Numbered from the stretch's first letter, positions 43,033 through 52,262 are shown. The stretch: DNA of 64,000 bases from Mariprofundus erugo (GCF_005818865.1 NZ_VBRY01000004.1:124001-188000), one strand, 5' to 3'. The notes: a model not told the origin generated them from the letters alone. Translations and numbers: made by a program.

Positions 43033-45068
43033 GGCTGTACCTCCTCATTGCGATGACCACCCTGCTGTTGATATTGATAAAGAAACTTTCTTCTTAGCAA
43101 TCCACCCGGATCATCCGGAATCCGTCGTAACCACTGGCGGCGTGCATTCTGCTCCTCCAGCTCTTTCTCACTCATGACTGAAGCAGGCTTGCCAGCTTTA
43201 TCCGAACCACTCTTCGCCTGCTGGTCGCTCTTCTGCTCCTGAGGCTGCGGCTGCTCCTGTGACTGCTGCTGCTCCTGTGACTGCTGCTGATCCTGTGACT
43301 GCTGCTGCTCCTGAGACTGCTGCTGCTCCTGAGACTGCTTCTGCTCCTGAGACTGCTTCTGCTCCTGAGACTGCTTCTGCTCCTGAGACTGCTTCTGCTC
43401 CTGAGACTGCTTCTGCTCCTGAGACTGCTTCTGATCCTGAGACTGCTTCTGCTCCTGTGGCTGCTTTTGATCCTGTGACTGCTGCTGCTCCTGAGGCTGC
43501 TGCTGCTCCTGAGGCTGCTGCTGATCCTGTGACTGCTTCTGGCCCTGTGACTGCTGCTGATCCTGTGACTGCTTCTGGCCCTGCGACTGCTGCTGATCCT
43601 GAGACTGCTGCTGATCCTGAGACTGCTTTTGGTCCTGTGACTGCTTTTGGTCCTGTGACTGCTTTTGGTCCTGTGACTGTTTCCGGTCCTGTGACTGCTT
43701 TTGCTCCTGCTGCTGTTTCTTTAACAGCTCATCGACAAGCTTGCGATTAAAGCGGGCATCCTGATCATCGGGTGATTGCGCCAGTGCATGATCATAGGCG
43801 TCGATCGCCCCCTTCAAATCTCCGGCTTTCGCCAGCGCATTGCCGCGATTGTACCAGCCGGATGCAGTTTCCGTCCCGGCCAGAGCCGCGGCCGCCTCCC
43901 TGTAATGGCCGGCACGATAAAGAGCCGAACCCTTCCACGCCGGATCACTAAACTGTTTTGCCGCAGCTTCCGCATCCCCCTGCTGCATCAATGTCTGCCC
44001 CTTTTGATCAGGGGTCTGCCACAGATGATCCCAGCTACCGGCATCGGCATGATCGGGCAGCAGCAGCGGCACCAGCAGCAGTAATAACAGCCCTCGCCGG
44101 AAAACAAGCGCCATCAATGGCAGCAGACAAAGCACCAGCCATGGCCCCTCCTCACGCCACTGATCGCTATGCATATGCGTCTTTGTATCAGTGCCGGCGG
44201 TGGTTGTGACAGGCAGGGCAAGTACATCCTGATTATCCGCCCGTATCATCCGATAAATGCCATGACCGGCACGAGCCACCGCTTCCAGCTCATCCTGATG
44301 CAGACGCGGAATAACAATATTGCCAGCGGCATCCTTGAGAAAACCGCCATCCGGCAGCGGCACTGGCGCGCCTTCATCCGTACCGACAGCAAAAACACTG
44401 ACCTTGTGGCCCGCTTCAAACAGTGCCGAAGCTGCAGCATCGGCGGCAGCATCCACCCCGTCACTCAGCAGGACCACCGAGCCGTGCTCAATCCCGCCCC
44501 GCTCAAGCATCATGCGGGCGTGGTTCAGCCCGACCGATGCCATAGAGCCCTGAACCGGCATCATCGAGGTATCCAGGCTCGGCAGTAATGTCAGAATTGC
44601 CTTGCTATCGGTCGTCAATGGCACCACATCAAAAGCGGTACCGGCAAATACCACCAGACCGGTTTCTCCCTCCAGGCGATTGTGAAGAATATCCTGCACC
44701 TTCTGTTTGGCCCGAACCAAACGCGCCGATGCAAGATCTGCCGCATCCATCGAGCGGGAAAGATCCAGTACAATCACCATGCCCGACTGAGCCCGGTATA
44801 CCGGCTGGGGCAATTGCGTCCAGGCGGGCCCGGCCAGCGCCAGTAGCGCAAACAGGCCGCCCGCGACAAGCAACAGGTATGGCCACCGCGGACGCCTGCT
44901 GTCACCTTGCTCGCCCACCAGATACGCAAGCAGTGCCGGATCACACAGCGTTTGCCATCCCCCCTCATCACGCCTGCTCCGCCATAATCCATACACAAGC
45001 AGCAGCCACAGCGGCAATGCTGCAAGCCATAGCGGCCTCAGCAGATGGATATGAGTCAACGTATCCAT
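43026..45068 (-). CDS. batB: BatB-BatC fusion: von Willebrand domain, TPR and long Gln/Ser repeat tail
   Basis: The 680-residue protein joins BatB, a VWA domain (about 90-280, MIDAS DLSRSM, TDG-like LLSDGVD), flanking membrane segments (about 12-28, 60-80, 305-345), and BatC-type TPR (about 355-470; GWYNRGNALAKAGDLKGAIDAYDHALAQSPDDQDA). A tail of about 26 six-residue units of type K/Q-Q-S-Q-D/E-Q follows, then AKSGSDKAGKPASVMSEKELEEQNARRQWLRRIPDDPGGLLRRKFLYQYQQ, the normal C-terminal BatC block. The repeat tail is highly polar and disordered, like a flexible linker. It overlaps batA by 13 bp. Confidence 0.92.
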   Translation of the reverse strand: MDTLTHIHLLRPLWLAALPLWLLLVYGLWRSRRDEGGWQTLCDPALLAYLVGEQGDSRRPRWPYLLLVAGGLFALLALAGPAWTQLPQPVYRAQSGMVIVLDLSRSMDAADLASARLVRAKQKVQDILHNRLEGETGLVVFAGTAFDVVPLTTDSKAILTLLPSLDTSMMPVQGSMASVGLNHARMMLERGGIEHGSVVLLSDGVDAAADAAASALFEAGHKVSVFAVGTDEGAPVPLPDGGFLKDAAGNIVIPRLHQDELEAVARAGHGIYRMIRADNQDVLALPVTTTAGTDTKTHMHSDQWREEGPWLVLCLLPLMALVFRRGLLLLLLVPLLLPDHADAGSWDHLWQTPDQKGQTLMQQGDAEAAAKQFSDPAWKGSALYRAGHYREAAAALAGTETASGWYNRGNALAKAGDLKGAIDAYDHALAQSPDDQDARFNRKLVDELLKKQQQEQKQSQDRKQSQDQKQSQDQKQSQDQKQSQDQQQSQDQQQSQGQKQSQDQQQSQGQKQSQDQQQPQEQQQPQEQQQSQDQKQPQEQKQSQDQKQSQEQKQSQEQKQSQEQKQSQEQKQSQEQKQSQEQQQSQEQQQSQDQQQSQEQQQSQEQPQPQEQKSDQQAKSGSDKAGKPASVMSEKELEEQNARRQWLRRIPDDPGGLLRRKFLYQYQQQGGHRNEEVQPW
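43233..43700 (-). repeat. 26 tandem 18-bp units inside batB/C
   Basis: Exactly 468 bp consist of 26 in-frame 18-bp units, the consensus encoding K/Q-Q-S-Q-D/E-Q. The best-kept run of six K-Q-S-Q-E-Q units is between about 43323 and 43430. Units vary at third positions and at the D/E and K/Q codons, which indicates both recent expansion and older drift. The opposite strand has a spurious Ala/Thr/Pro-rich open frame. Confidence 0.95.
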
Positions 45069-46084
45069 CGGCGCCCCCGCTCTGTCAGTGCAATCATCAA
45101 TACCACAGCGAACAGCAGTGCCAGCGACAAAGGCCAGACAAACAGACTATGCAGCGGGCGAAACACCTCGCTGTCCCGCTTGACCGGCTCGAGCTTGTCG
45201 ATGACCTGATAGATTTGAGCCAGCTCCTGGCTGTCATGAGCCCGGAAATAGCGACCTCCGGTTTTATCGGCAATTGCCTTCAGCATCGTCTCATCCAGCT
45301 CTGCAGACGGATTGACCTGCTGGGCCCCGAAGAGTGAGCGCACCATCATCGCATCCGCCCCGATTCCGATGGTATAGATCACCAGACCGCTACCGGCAGC
45401 CAGATCGGTGGCCTGATCGACCGACAGCCGTCCTGCCGTATTGACGCCATCTGTCAACAGAATCAGCACCTGCTCATGCGATGCAATCTTCTTGTCACTG
45501 TTACTCTGCTGTAACCGTTTGACCGCAAGCCCGATCGCATCACCAATGGCTGTTGCCTTGCCAGCCAGCCCTGCTACAGCCTCATCCAGCAACGTGATCA
45601 CAGTTTTCCTGTCGAATGTCAGCGGTGCCTGCACATATGCTTCCGAACCAAACAGAATCAAACCGACCCGATCCCCTTCACGCCGGTTGATAAACTCATC
45701 CGCCACATGCTTTGTCGCACTCAGGCGATCAATCTGTTGCCCTGACAGTTCAAAGTCCCGGATTTGCATGGAACCTGAGATATCGACCGCCAGCAACAGA
45801 TCGCGGCCACTCACCGGCAAGGCGACCGGCTCACCGTGCCAGGCGGGCCTGGCTGCGGCCAGCAACAAAAGGAGCCAGACAAGCGAGGCCAACAGCAGGC
45901 GTATGCGGGCACCTCGATCAACCACGACCAGCGCCTGTTCACCGGCAAATTCATGGGCAAACGGCAGCCATGCCACCGGCCGATTCTCCCTGACCGGAGA
46001 GAGTATGCGGCGCAACAGCCATGGCAACGGCAACAACAACAGCAACCATGGCCAGCCGAATTCCAGTGCCTCCGCCATACTCAT
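45056..46084 (-). CDS. batA: BatA-type VWA membrane protein
   Basis: The 342-residue protein has two N-terminal membrane segments (about 10-25 and 57-76), a VWA domain with the MIDAS motif DISGSM (DLLLAVDISGSMQIRD), LLTDGVNTAGRL and TIGIGAD, and a C-terminal membrane segment. It is followed by the RRWIR tail. Its start overlaps the DUF4381 stop as ATGA. BatA and BatB probably form a membrane complex with MoxR ATPase controlling assembly; the target is not known. Confidence 0.92.
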   Translation of the reverse strand: MSMAEALEFGWPWLLLLLPLPWLLRRILSPVRENRPVAWLPFAHEFAGEQALVVVDRGARIRLLLASLVWLLLLLAAARPAWHGEPVALPVSGRDLLLAVDISGSMQIRDFELSGQQIDRLSATKHVADEFINRREGDRVGLILFGSEAYVQAPLTFDRKTVITLLDEAVAGLAGKATAIGDAIGLAVKRLQQSNSDKKIASHEQVLILLTDGVNTAGRLSVDQATDLAAGSGLVIYTIGIGADAMMVRSLFGAQQVNPSAELDETMLKAIADKTGGRYFRAHDSQELAQIYQVIDKLEPVKRDSEVFRPLHSLFVWPLSLALLFAVVLMIALTERGRRWIR

Positions 46085-46557
46085 CGTTGGGCATCCAGCC
46101 ACTGCTGGCACAGCGTTATCAATTGATCCCCGTCGATCGCCACATTCGGGCGATAAGGTGCTTCTATCATAAGGCGACCGTAACCTGCTGAAAAATCATC
46201 TCTATCCCACTTGCCATCCAGCCACGCCAGCCACCTGTCTCCGGATATACCCGCCACATCCGGTTCCAGCTGTACAGCCACTCGCCGCAGCAGCATGGAT
46301 AGTTCTGCAATCAGCTCCGCATCAGGTTGCTGCTGCAGCAACACAAGCTCAGAAGCTGCGGCGGCAAGCATGGCCCGACGCAAGCGCCGGCTCCTCGCCT
46401 CAGCACTGTGGTAACGACGATACATCAGCCATGCAAACGTTCCGACCAGCAGCAGCACCATCACCAGAAGCCCCCACCAGCCAGGTGCCGGGGGCCACCA
46501 CGACACAGCCGGCGGCAGGTGAATATCGTGCAGCGCCGAGAGTGCATCCGGCTTCAT
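46081..46557 (-). CDS. DUF4381 membrane protein of the Bat operon
   Basis: The 158-residue protein has one N-terminal membrane helix (PGWWGLLVMVLLLVGTFAWLMY, about 27-48) preceded by LHDIHLPPAVSWWPPA, which is the DUF4381 signature. The rest is cytoplasmic and helical with Leu/Glu-rich repeats. It is coupled on both sides by 4-bp overlaps. DUF4381 proteins occur in moxR-bat operons; the function is unknown. Confidence 0.9.
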   Translation of the reverse strand: MKPDALSALHDIHLPPAVSWWPPAPGWWGLLVMVLLLVGTFAWLMYRRYHSAEARSRRLRRAMLAAAASELVLLQQQPDAELIAELSMLLRRVAVQLEPDVAGISGDRWLAWLDGKWDRDDFSAGYGRLMIEAPYRPNVAIDGDQLITLCQQWLDAQR

Positions 46558-47474
46558 CTGCGCCCCCCGATCCTGCTCTTGAGAACTGTGAACGGATCAT
46601 CATCAGTGGCGCATTCTATAAGGATAAATCCCCGGTGACGCTGCAACCTGGCCAATGCCTCACGGCGCTCGCGAAAGCGGATGGCATGCTCTGAACGGGT
46701 CGACTCGCGACCGGTATCAATACTGCACTGCTGCTGACCATCGGATGCATAAAGGTGGCCGACATCGGCCATTGCCTTCTCAAACGGGTCAAAGACAAGG
46801 ACAAAAAGAATCGTATGGTGGGTAAGCAGGCGTGCCATCATCAGCTCACTGGCGGCATCCAGGCCTCTGCCGTCACTGACCATGATCATCAGACTGCCGG
46901 TCGGCGCTGCTGCTGCACTGCGCTGCAATACCCGCATCAACGACTCCTGGCACGGGGCAGGCCTTTGCTCCCAGCTCCGGTGGCAAGCCAGCTGGCCAAG
47001 CATACGCATCACCGTACGTTTACCACGCGCCGGCCGGATCGCAGCAGCTGTACCACTGCCGTCATCATCCAGAATCATGCAGCCGACACGATCGCCCTGG
47101 TGCAGCACACTCCAGGCAAGCAGCGCCGCACACTCGGCTGCGATGACCGCCTTGAGTGCTCCCCTGGTGGCAAAAAACATCGCCGGTCTGAAATCCACCA
47201 GCACCATGGCCGGGCGCTCTCGCTCCTCTCGAAACAGCTTGGTATGGGGTTTCCCTGTGCGGGCAGTGACCCGCCAGTCCATATTGCGAATCTCATCACC
47301 CGGCTGATACAGGCGAACCTCGTCAAATTCGATACCATGCCCCTGAAATCGGGACAGGTGCGGGCCTGTCATCTGCGCCCGTGGATAACCACTGGCCAGA
47401 TGCAGCATGGATGCCTGGCGTTGCAGTTGAATCAGGTGGGCAAGATCAGCTCTTAGCGGGTTTGGACGCTGCAG
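46554..47474 (-). CDS. DUF58 protein with probable CTG start
   Basis: This DUF58 protein of the MoxR-associated type has a VWA-like part. SRFQGHGIEFDEVRLYQPGDEIRNMDWRVTARTGKPHTKLFREERERP is the DUF58 signature, and MVLVDFRPAMFF, GDRVGCMILDD and LMIMVSDGRGL follow. The ATG at 47408 lacks a ribosome site and cuts off the conserved N-terminal helix (LAHLIQLQRQASM). A CTG at 47474, placed 6 nt after AGGAG and right behind an in-frame TAA, restores this helix and gives 306 residues. It is thus the likely start. Its stop overlaps DUF4381. Confidence 0.85.
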   Translation of the reverse strand: MQRPNPLRADLAHLIQLQRQASMLHLASGYPRAQMTGPHLSRFQGHGIEFDEVRLYQPGDEIRNMDWRVTARTGKPHTKLFREERERPAMVLVDFRPAMFFATRGALKAVIAAECAALLAWSVLHQGDRVGCMILDDDGSGTAAAIRPARGKRTVMRMLGQLACHRSWEQRPAPCQESLMRVLQRSAAAAPTGSLMIMVSDGRGLDAASELMMARLLTHHTILFVLVFDPFEKAMADVGHLYASDGQQQCSIDTGRESTRSEHAIRFRERREALARLQRHRGFILIECATDDDPFTVLKSRIGGRR

Positions 47475-47535
47475 GGGATTCTCCTGTTATTCATATAAAT
47501 AATTGAAATAAATACTATTTATAAAAACACCTGAA

Positions 47536-48489
47536 TCATGGAATCGGCACCAGCCTGAGTAATTCTCCGATCACTGCATCCACCGTGACACCGGCAGCTT
47601 CCGCTTCAAAGCTGAGCAGAATGCGATGCCGCAATACATCCGGTGCAACGGCCTGAATATCCTCCGGGCTGACAAAATCACGACCGGCCAGCCAGGCATG
47701 GGCACGGGCACAACGGTCCAGTGCAATCGTTGCACGCGGACTGGCTGCATATTGAATCCATGCTGCAAGCTCGGCACTGAAGCGGGCCGGCTCTCTTGTC
47801 GCCAGCACCAGATGGACCAGATAATCCTCCAGCCCTTCCGCCATATATATACCCATCGCTTCAGCACGGGCGGCAAAGATATCAGACTGGGAGATTTGGC
47901 TGACCGGCGGCAATGGTGAACCGGTAAATTCGTCACGGGAAAGGCGCAGAATGGCTTTTTCAGTGGCCGCATCCGGATAACCGATACGAATGTGCATCAG
48001 AAAACGATCAAGCTGAGCCTCCGGTAACGGATAGGTACCTTCCTGCTCAATCGGATTCTGCGTTGCCATCACCAGGAACAGTGAAGGAAGGTGGTGCGTG
48101 GTCTTGCCAACAGTCACCTGACGCTCTGCCATCGCCTCCAGTAATGCCGCCTGTACCTTGGCCGGGGCCCGGTTGATCTCATCAGCCAATACCAGATTAT
48201 GGAATAGCGGCCCCGCCTGAAAACTGAAACTGCCATCCTGTGGCCGGTAAATCTCGGTACCGGTCAGATCCGATGGCAGCAGATCCGGTGTAAACTGGAT
48301 GCGATGAAAGTTTCCCTCGATACCGTCACTCAGCACCTTGATTGCCCGGGTCTTGGCCAAGCCAGGCGCCCCCTCCACCAGCAGGTGACCATCGGCCAGC
48401 AGTGCAACCAGCAAACGATTGACCAGAACCTCCTGGCCCAGAATGCGCTGCTCCACCTGTTTTTTCAGCTGGTGAATCGGGTTTGACAT
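47536..48489 (-). CDS. moxR: MoxR family AAA+ ATPase
   Basis: MoxR-type AAA+ proteins are chaperone-like and act with VWA proteins. The 317-residue protein has Walker A-like EGAPGLAKTRAI, the Walker B LVLADEINRAPAKVQAALLEAMAERQVTVG, sensor 1 VMATQNPIEQEGTYPLPEAQLDRFLMHI and sensor 2 SPRATIALDRCARAHAWLAGRDFVSPEDIQAVAPDVLRHRI. The Walker A is G-x-P-G-L-A-K-T, typical of MoxR. It is the first gene of the Bat operon, 61 bp before the DUF58 gene. Confidence 0.95.
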   Translation of the reverse strand: MSNPIHQLKKQVEQRILGQEVLVNRLLVALLADGHLLVEGAPGLAKTRAIKVLSDGIEGNFHRIQFTPDLLPSDLTGTEIYRPQDGSFSFQAGPLFHNLVLADEINRAPAKVQAALLEAMAERQVTVGKTTHHLPSLFLVMATQNPIEQEGTYPLPEAQLDRFLMHIRIGYPDAATEKAILRLSRDEFTGSPLPPVSQISQSDIFAARAEAMGIYMAEGLEDYLVHLVLATREPARFSAELAAWIQYAASPRATIALDRCARAHAWLAGRDFVSPEDIQAVAPDVLRHRILLSFEAEAAGVTVDAVIGELLRLVPIP

Positions 48490-48630
48490 GACTGACTCCG
48501 CTATTGCGTTGGCTCAACGGCAAACAACACAGCCAGTGGATGCATCGCCCGCTTTGCCCCCGTGCTTTGTTGGCGAAGCATAAACACGGTCACAACAGCG
48601 ATGCAACCTGCCTGTGGCTTCGCCGTGGCT

Positions 48631-48653
48631 CAGGGCGTGTCAAACACGCCCTG
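48631..48653 (-). repeat. hairpin between yajQ and moxR
   Basis: A perfect 10-bp stem (CAGGGCGTGT/ACACGCCCTG) with a 3-nt loop lies 20 bp after the yajQ stop. It has no T-run. It may serve as a stem for processing or a weak terminator before moxR. Confidence 0.45.
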
Positions 48654-48672
48654 TATATCCTGTGTTTCCTGA

Positions 48673-49158
48673 TCAGTCGCGAAAGTTGGTAAATGAGAGT
48701 GGCCGATCCGCCTCAAACGCACGCAACAGCGTCATGACCGCCTGCAGATCATCCCTCTTCTTGCCGGTGACACGCACCTGATCACCCTGAATGGCTGCCT
48801 GCACCTTCATTTTCTCGTCCTTGATCTTTTTCACGATCTTTTTCGCCAACTCACTGCTGACGCCCTGTTTAATCGTGATCACCTGACGCTTGCAACCGCC
48901 ACTGGCATCCTGCGGATCACCATACTCGAGACATTTCGGGTCCAGATTGCGCCGAACCAGCTTGGCGCGCAGGATCTCGGTCACGGTATTCAGTTTGTTG
49001 ATGTCATCACCGACCACCGTAATCGCAGCCTCTCCCAGCTCAATACTGGCCTTGCTGTCCTTAAAGTCGAAACGGGTGGTGATCTCCTTGATCACCTGAT
49101 TCACGGCATTGGTCATCTCTTGCATATCGGTTTCACTTACAACGTCGAAACTTGGCAT
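48673..49158 (-). CDS. yajQ: YajQ family (DUF520) nucleotide-binding protein
   Basis: The 161-residue protein starts MPSFDVVSETDMQEMTNAVNQVIKEITTRFDFKDSKASIELGE and ends KMKVQAAIQGDQVRVTGKKRDDLQAVMTLLRAFEADRPLSFTNFRD, matching YajQ from end to end. In Xanthomonas and Pseudomonas the family binds cyclic di-GMP and interacts with transcription factors. Here no partner is adjacent. No odd features. Confidence 0.95.
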   Translation of the reverse strand: MPSFDVVSETDMQEMTNAVNQVIKEITTRFDFKDSKASIELGEAAITVVGDDINKLNTVTEILRAKLVRRNLDPKCLEYGDPQDASGGCKRQVITIKQGVSSELAKKIVKKIKDEKMKVQAAIQGDQVRVTGKKRDDLQAVMTLLRAFEADRPLSFTNFRD

Positions 49159-49271
49159 AACGGGTTCTCCGGTCTGGTATGTTCAAAGATCGGGCGGCGG
49201 TTAAATACTAAAACCTGCAGCTTCGCCCTTTTGATTTTGCATCGGCATATACATGCCTGATTGCGAAGAAA

Positions 49272-50696
49272 ATGAAAATTCTGCCCTCTGATGCTTTGAC
49301 AAGCAAACAGAGTGACCTAGGTTTGCGACAACCATGGAGGGAATTGTTGTCCGATTTTTTTAAATTTGGTAATTCAAAATCGGCGAACGACGCGGAGCAA
49401 CCCGGTCAAGAGGACACCCAGAACGGAAAACTGCTCGCCCTGCTCTCCTCAGGCCGCCATTATCTTCTCGCCGCTATCGTCTTGTCCGTTGCCCTTGTCC
49501 TGCTGCTCATCGTCGGCAACAACTCCCATGCCAGTGTACGCCTGGCCAGTGCCCATGAGGAGTGGCTGCCGGCAGACACCACAACCATCGACAATACGGT
49601 CGAAAAGAAGCGCGTTATTCAGCTGCAATCAGGCGACCATGCTGTTGCCGGCTTGCAGCGCCTGGGTTTTGACCTGGCGACCTCCCGCAGAATGGTTGCT
49701 GTTGCACTACCTGTTTATAACCTGCGTGATATCCGGGCCGGCCAGAAATTCAAACGGATTGACTCTGCCGATGCCATTGACGTTTATTACAATATCAGTG
49801 GCGAAGAACGCCTCCACCTGCATCAGCAAAAAGATCAGGAGTGGCAGTGCACGAAGGAAGTACGGGAAGTCCTGACCCGGCAAAGGGTGGTTGCCGGCAC
49901 CATTGACGACAGCCTGTTCGGAGCTGCAGATCAGGCTGGTATGGATCAGCGCACAACGATGAATCTGGTTGATATATTCGCATGGGATATCGACTTTGCC
50001 AGGGATATGCGCAGCGGTGACTCGTTCGATGTGGTCTATGAAGAGCACTTTGATGATGAAGGCAACATCCTGGACACCACCATCCTTGCCGCCGAGTTCG
50101 TCAATCAGGGTACCCACTATCGCGCCGTTCGCTATGTAGACAGCAGTGATAAAGCCGAATACTTCACGCCCGATGGCAAGAGCATGCGCAAGGCCTATCT
50201 GAAAGCGCCTGTTAAATTTTCACGCATCTCATCACGTTTCCAGACCCGCCGCCTGCATCCTGTGCTGGGCTATACCCGTGCCCACCGCGGTGTCGACTAT
50301 GCCGCTCCCACCGGTACACCGATTCATGCCATCGGCGATGGCTATGTCAGTTTCGCCGGCTGGAAAAACGGTTTCGGACGCTTCATTCTGATTACCCATA
50401 ACAATCGCAATCACGCTACAGCCTATGGTCACATGCATGGCTTTGCCCGTAACATCAAGGCCGGCGTCAGGGTGAAACAGGGACAGGTCATCGGTTATGT
50501 GGGAATGTCCGGCCTTGCAACCGGCCCTCACCTCCACTTTGAATTCAGGGTACGGGGCGTGGCCGTCAACCCGTTAACCGTCAAACATCCACCGGCACAA
50601 CCGGTGGCCGGCAGAGAGTACCATCGATTCCAGCAGCAGGTCGCACCGCTGCTTACCGAGCTTGATGAACTTCAGGCACAAGCTACATGGGGCTGA
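49272..50696 (+). CDS. M23 family peptidoglycan endopeptidase
   Basis: The 474-residue protein has one membrane anchor (LLAAIVLSVALVLLLIVG, about 64-83), a long region with LysM/OapA-like character (KRVIQLQSGDHAVAGLQRLGF and DDSLFGAADQAGMDQRTTMNLVDIFAWDIDFARDMRSGDSF), and a LytM/M23 domain with HRGVDYAAP, ITHNNRNHATAYGHMHGF and TGPHLHFEFRV (zinc His/Asp set). It resembles MepM/YebA. Such enzymes cut peptide crosslinks so that new peptidoglycan can be inserted. It is 1 bp from kdsD, so probably co-transcribed with the LPS export genes. Confidence 0.92.
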   Translation: MKILPSDALTSKQSDLGLRQPWRELLSDFFKFGNSKSANDAEQPGQEDTQNGKLLALLSSGRHYLLAAIVLSVALVLLLIVGNNSHASVRLASAHEEWLPADTTTIDNTVEKKRVIQLQSGDHAVAGLQRLGFDLATSRRMVAVALPVYNLRDIRAGQKFKRIDSADAIDVYYNISGEERLHLHQQKDQEWQCTKEVREVLTRQRVVAGTIDDSLFGAADQAGMDQRTTMNLVDIFAWDIDFARDMRSGDSFDVVYEEHFDDEGNILDTTILAAEFVNQGTHYRAVRYVDSSDKAEYFTPDGKSMRKAYLKAPVKFSRISSRFQTRRLHPVLGYTRAHRGVDYAAPTGTPIHAIGDGYVSFAGWKNGFGRFILITHNNRNHATAYGHMHGFARNIKAGVRVKQGQVIGYVGMSGLATGPHLHFEFRVRGVAVNPLTVKHPPAQPVAGREYHRFQQQVAPLLTELDELQAQATWG

Positions 50697-50697
50697 T

Positions 50698-51678
50698 ATG
50701 AATCATCACATTACAAACCGACAGGCATGGCTGACAAAGGCGCGCGACGTTTTCGATATAGAAATTGCCGCGCTGACGGCACAACGTGATCATCTGGATG
50801 ATGCATTTATCCAGGCCGTTGAGGTTATCCTCACCCTGCAGGGGCGCCTGGTTGTCGTCGGCATGGGCAAGTCGGGCATTATCGCCAAGAAAATTGCCGC
50901 CACCTTTGCCTCCACCGGCACGCCGGCATTTTTCGTACATGCGGCTGAAGCCCAACACGGCGATCTGGGCATGATTACCGGCGATGACGCCGTGCTCGCC
51001 CTCTCCCACAGCGGTGAAACGGCCGAGGTATGCGGGCTGCTGCAGGAAATCAGACGCAGAGGCGCCCATGTGATCGCCATGACCGGCAATCGAACCTCCA
51101 CTCTGGCCAGATATGCCGACACGGTACTCCATATCGATGTGCAACAGGAGGCATGCCCGCTGAACCTTGCCCCCACAGCATCCACCACGACCACGCTGGC
51201 ACTCGGTGATGCACTTGCCGTGGTCGTATTAAAAGAGCGGGGATTCCGTGAAGAGGATTTCGCGCGCGTACACCCGGCAGGCAGCCTTGGCCGCAAACTG
51301 TTGCGCGTACAGGATCTCATGCATCAGGGAGCCGAGCTGCCGATGGTGGCCGATGACGAGAGCCTGCGCAAAGCGATCATGGTGATCAGTGCCCATCGCC
51401 TCGGTATTACCGGCGTCACCCGTGAAGGCAGACTGGTTGGCTGTCTGAGTGATGGCGATCTGCGCCGCATCCTTGAATCGGGCCATATGGACCTGGACGC
51501 GACAGTCCATACACTGATGCATCCGAATCCGACCTGCATTGATGCCGACCGGCTGGCCAGCGAGGCTCTGAGGCTGATGGAAGAGAAAAAAGTTCTGGTA
51601 CTGTTTACCCGCGATGATGAGGGCATGGTCAACGGGATCATCCACATGCATGATATCCTGCACGGAGGCGTTAAATGA
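50698..51678 (+). CDS. kdsD: arabinose-5-phosphate isomerase (KdsD)
   Basis: KdsD makes arabinose 5-phosphate for Kdo. The roughly 326-residue protein has an SIS domain with GMGKSGIIAKKIAATFASTGTPAFFVHAAEAQHGDLGMI, LALSHSGETAEV and LNLAPTASTTTTLALGDALAVVVLKERGFREEDFARVHPAGSLGR, then a pair of CBS domains (about 200-320; LRKAIMVISAHRLGITGVTREGRLVG). ATG at 50698 directly follows the M23 stop. It overlaps kdsC as ATGA. Confidence 0.95.
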   Translation: MNHHITNRQAWLTKARDVFDIEIAALTAQRDHLDDAFIQAVEVILTLQGRLVVVGMGKSGIIAKKIAATFASTGTPAFFVHAAEAQHGDLGMITGDDAVLALSHSGETAEVCGLLQEIRRRGAHVIAMTGNRTSTLARYADTVLHIDVQQEACPLNLAPTASTTTTLALGDALAVVVLKERGFREEDFARVHPAGSLGRKLLRVQDLMHQGAELPMVADDESLRKAIMVISAHRLGITGVTREGRLVGCLSDGDLRRILESGHMDLDATVHTLMHPNPTCIDADRLASEALRLMEEKKVLVLFTRDDEGMVNGIIHMHDILHGGVK

Positions 51679-52262
51679 GCACGCAACATGGTTATGATTT
51701 TCCGTTCGAGGCCGCACGCCAGATCCGCATGCTGATCCTTGATGTGGATGGCGTGATGACCGATGGCTCTATCATTATGGACGGTGCCGGCCATGAGCTT
51801 AAGGCATTCAACGTACGTGATGGCCATGGCATCAAGCTGTTGCAACGGGCAGGTATCGATGTCGCCATTATTACCGGCCGCACCTCCGAAGTGGTTGCAG
51901 CCCGGGCCCGAGATCTTGGCATTGAATATGTTCTGCAAGGCTGCCTGGATAAGGCGGCTGCACTTACGAATCTGCTTGCCCGCTGCGGCCTGACCGCGAC
52001 TCAATGCGCCATGATGGGAGATGATGTACTCGACCTTCCCCCCATGTACAGCACCGGTTTAAGCCTGGCCCCCTCTGATGCACATGCGGCAGTACTGGGC
52101 TATGTCGACTGGATCTCTGACTACAATGGCGGACGCGGTGCCATCCGGCAGGCAGCCGAGGGCTTGATTCTGGCCACCGGTGCCTGGGATCAGGTGATTT
52201 TCAGCCGTTACAAGGTATCCCCGCAACAGTGCGGCTGGGATACGCCGCGCGCTGTGCAATGA
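51675..52262 (+). CDS. kdsC: KDO-8-phosphate phosphatase (KdsC)
   Basis: This HAD-superfamily C0 phosphatase has 195 residues and removes phosphate from Kdo-8-P. Motifs are MLILDVDGVMTDGSIIMDGAG, FNVRDGHGIKLLQRAGIDVAIITGRTSEVVAARARDLGI (Thr-Gly-Arg of motif II), MGDDVLDLPPM and SLAPSDAHAAVLGYVDWISDYNGGRGAIRQAAEGLI. It overlaps kdsD by 4 bp. No cap domain, as expected for the tetrameric KdsC type. Confidence 0.95.
   Translation: MSTQHGYDFPFEAARQIRMLILDVDGVMTDGSIIMDGAGHELKAFNVRDGHGIKLLQRAGIDVAIITGRTSEVVAARARDLGIEYVLQGCLDKAAALTNLLARCGLTATQCAMMGDDVLDLPPMYSTGLSLAPSDAHAAVLGYVDWISDYNGGRGAIRQAAEGLILATGAWDQVIFSRYKVSPQQCGWDTPRAVQ

Noticed and set aside
43259..43750. Open frame on the plus strand with about 160 residues of Ala/Thr/Pro/Glu/Ser repeats
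   Set aside because: It is the exact antisense shadow of the batB/C tandem repeat; the 18-bp unit keeps all frames open. No ribosome site and no family match.
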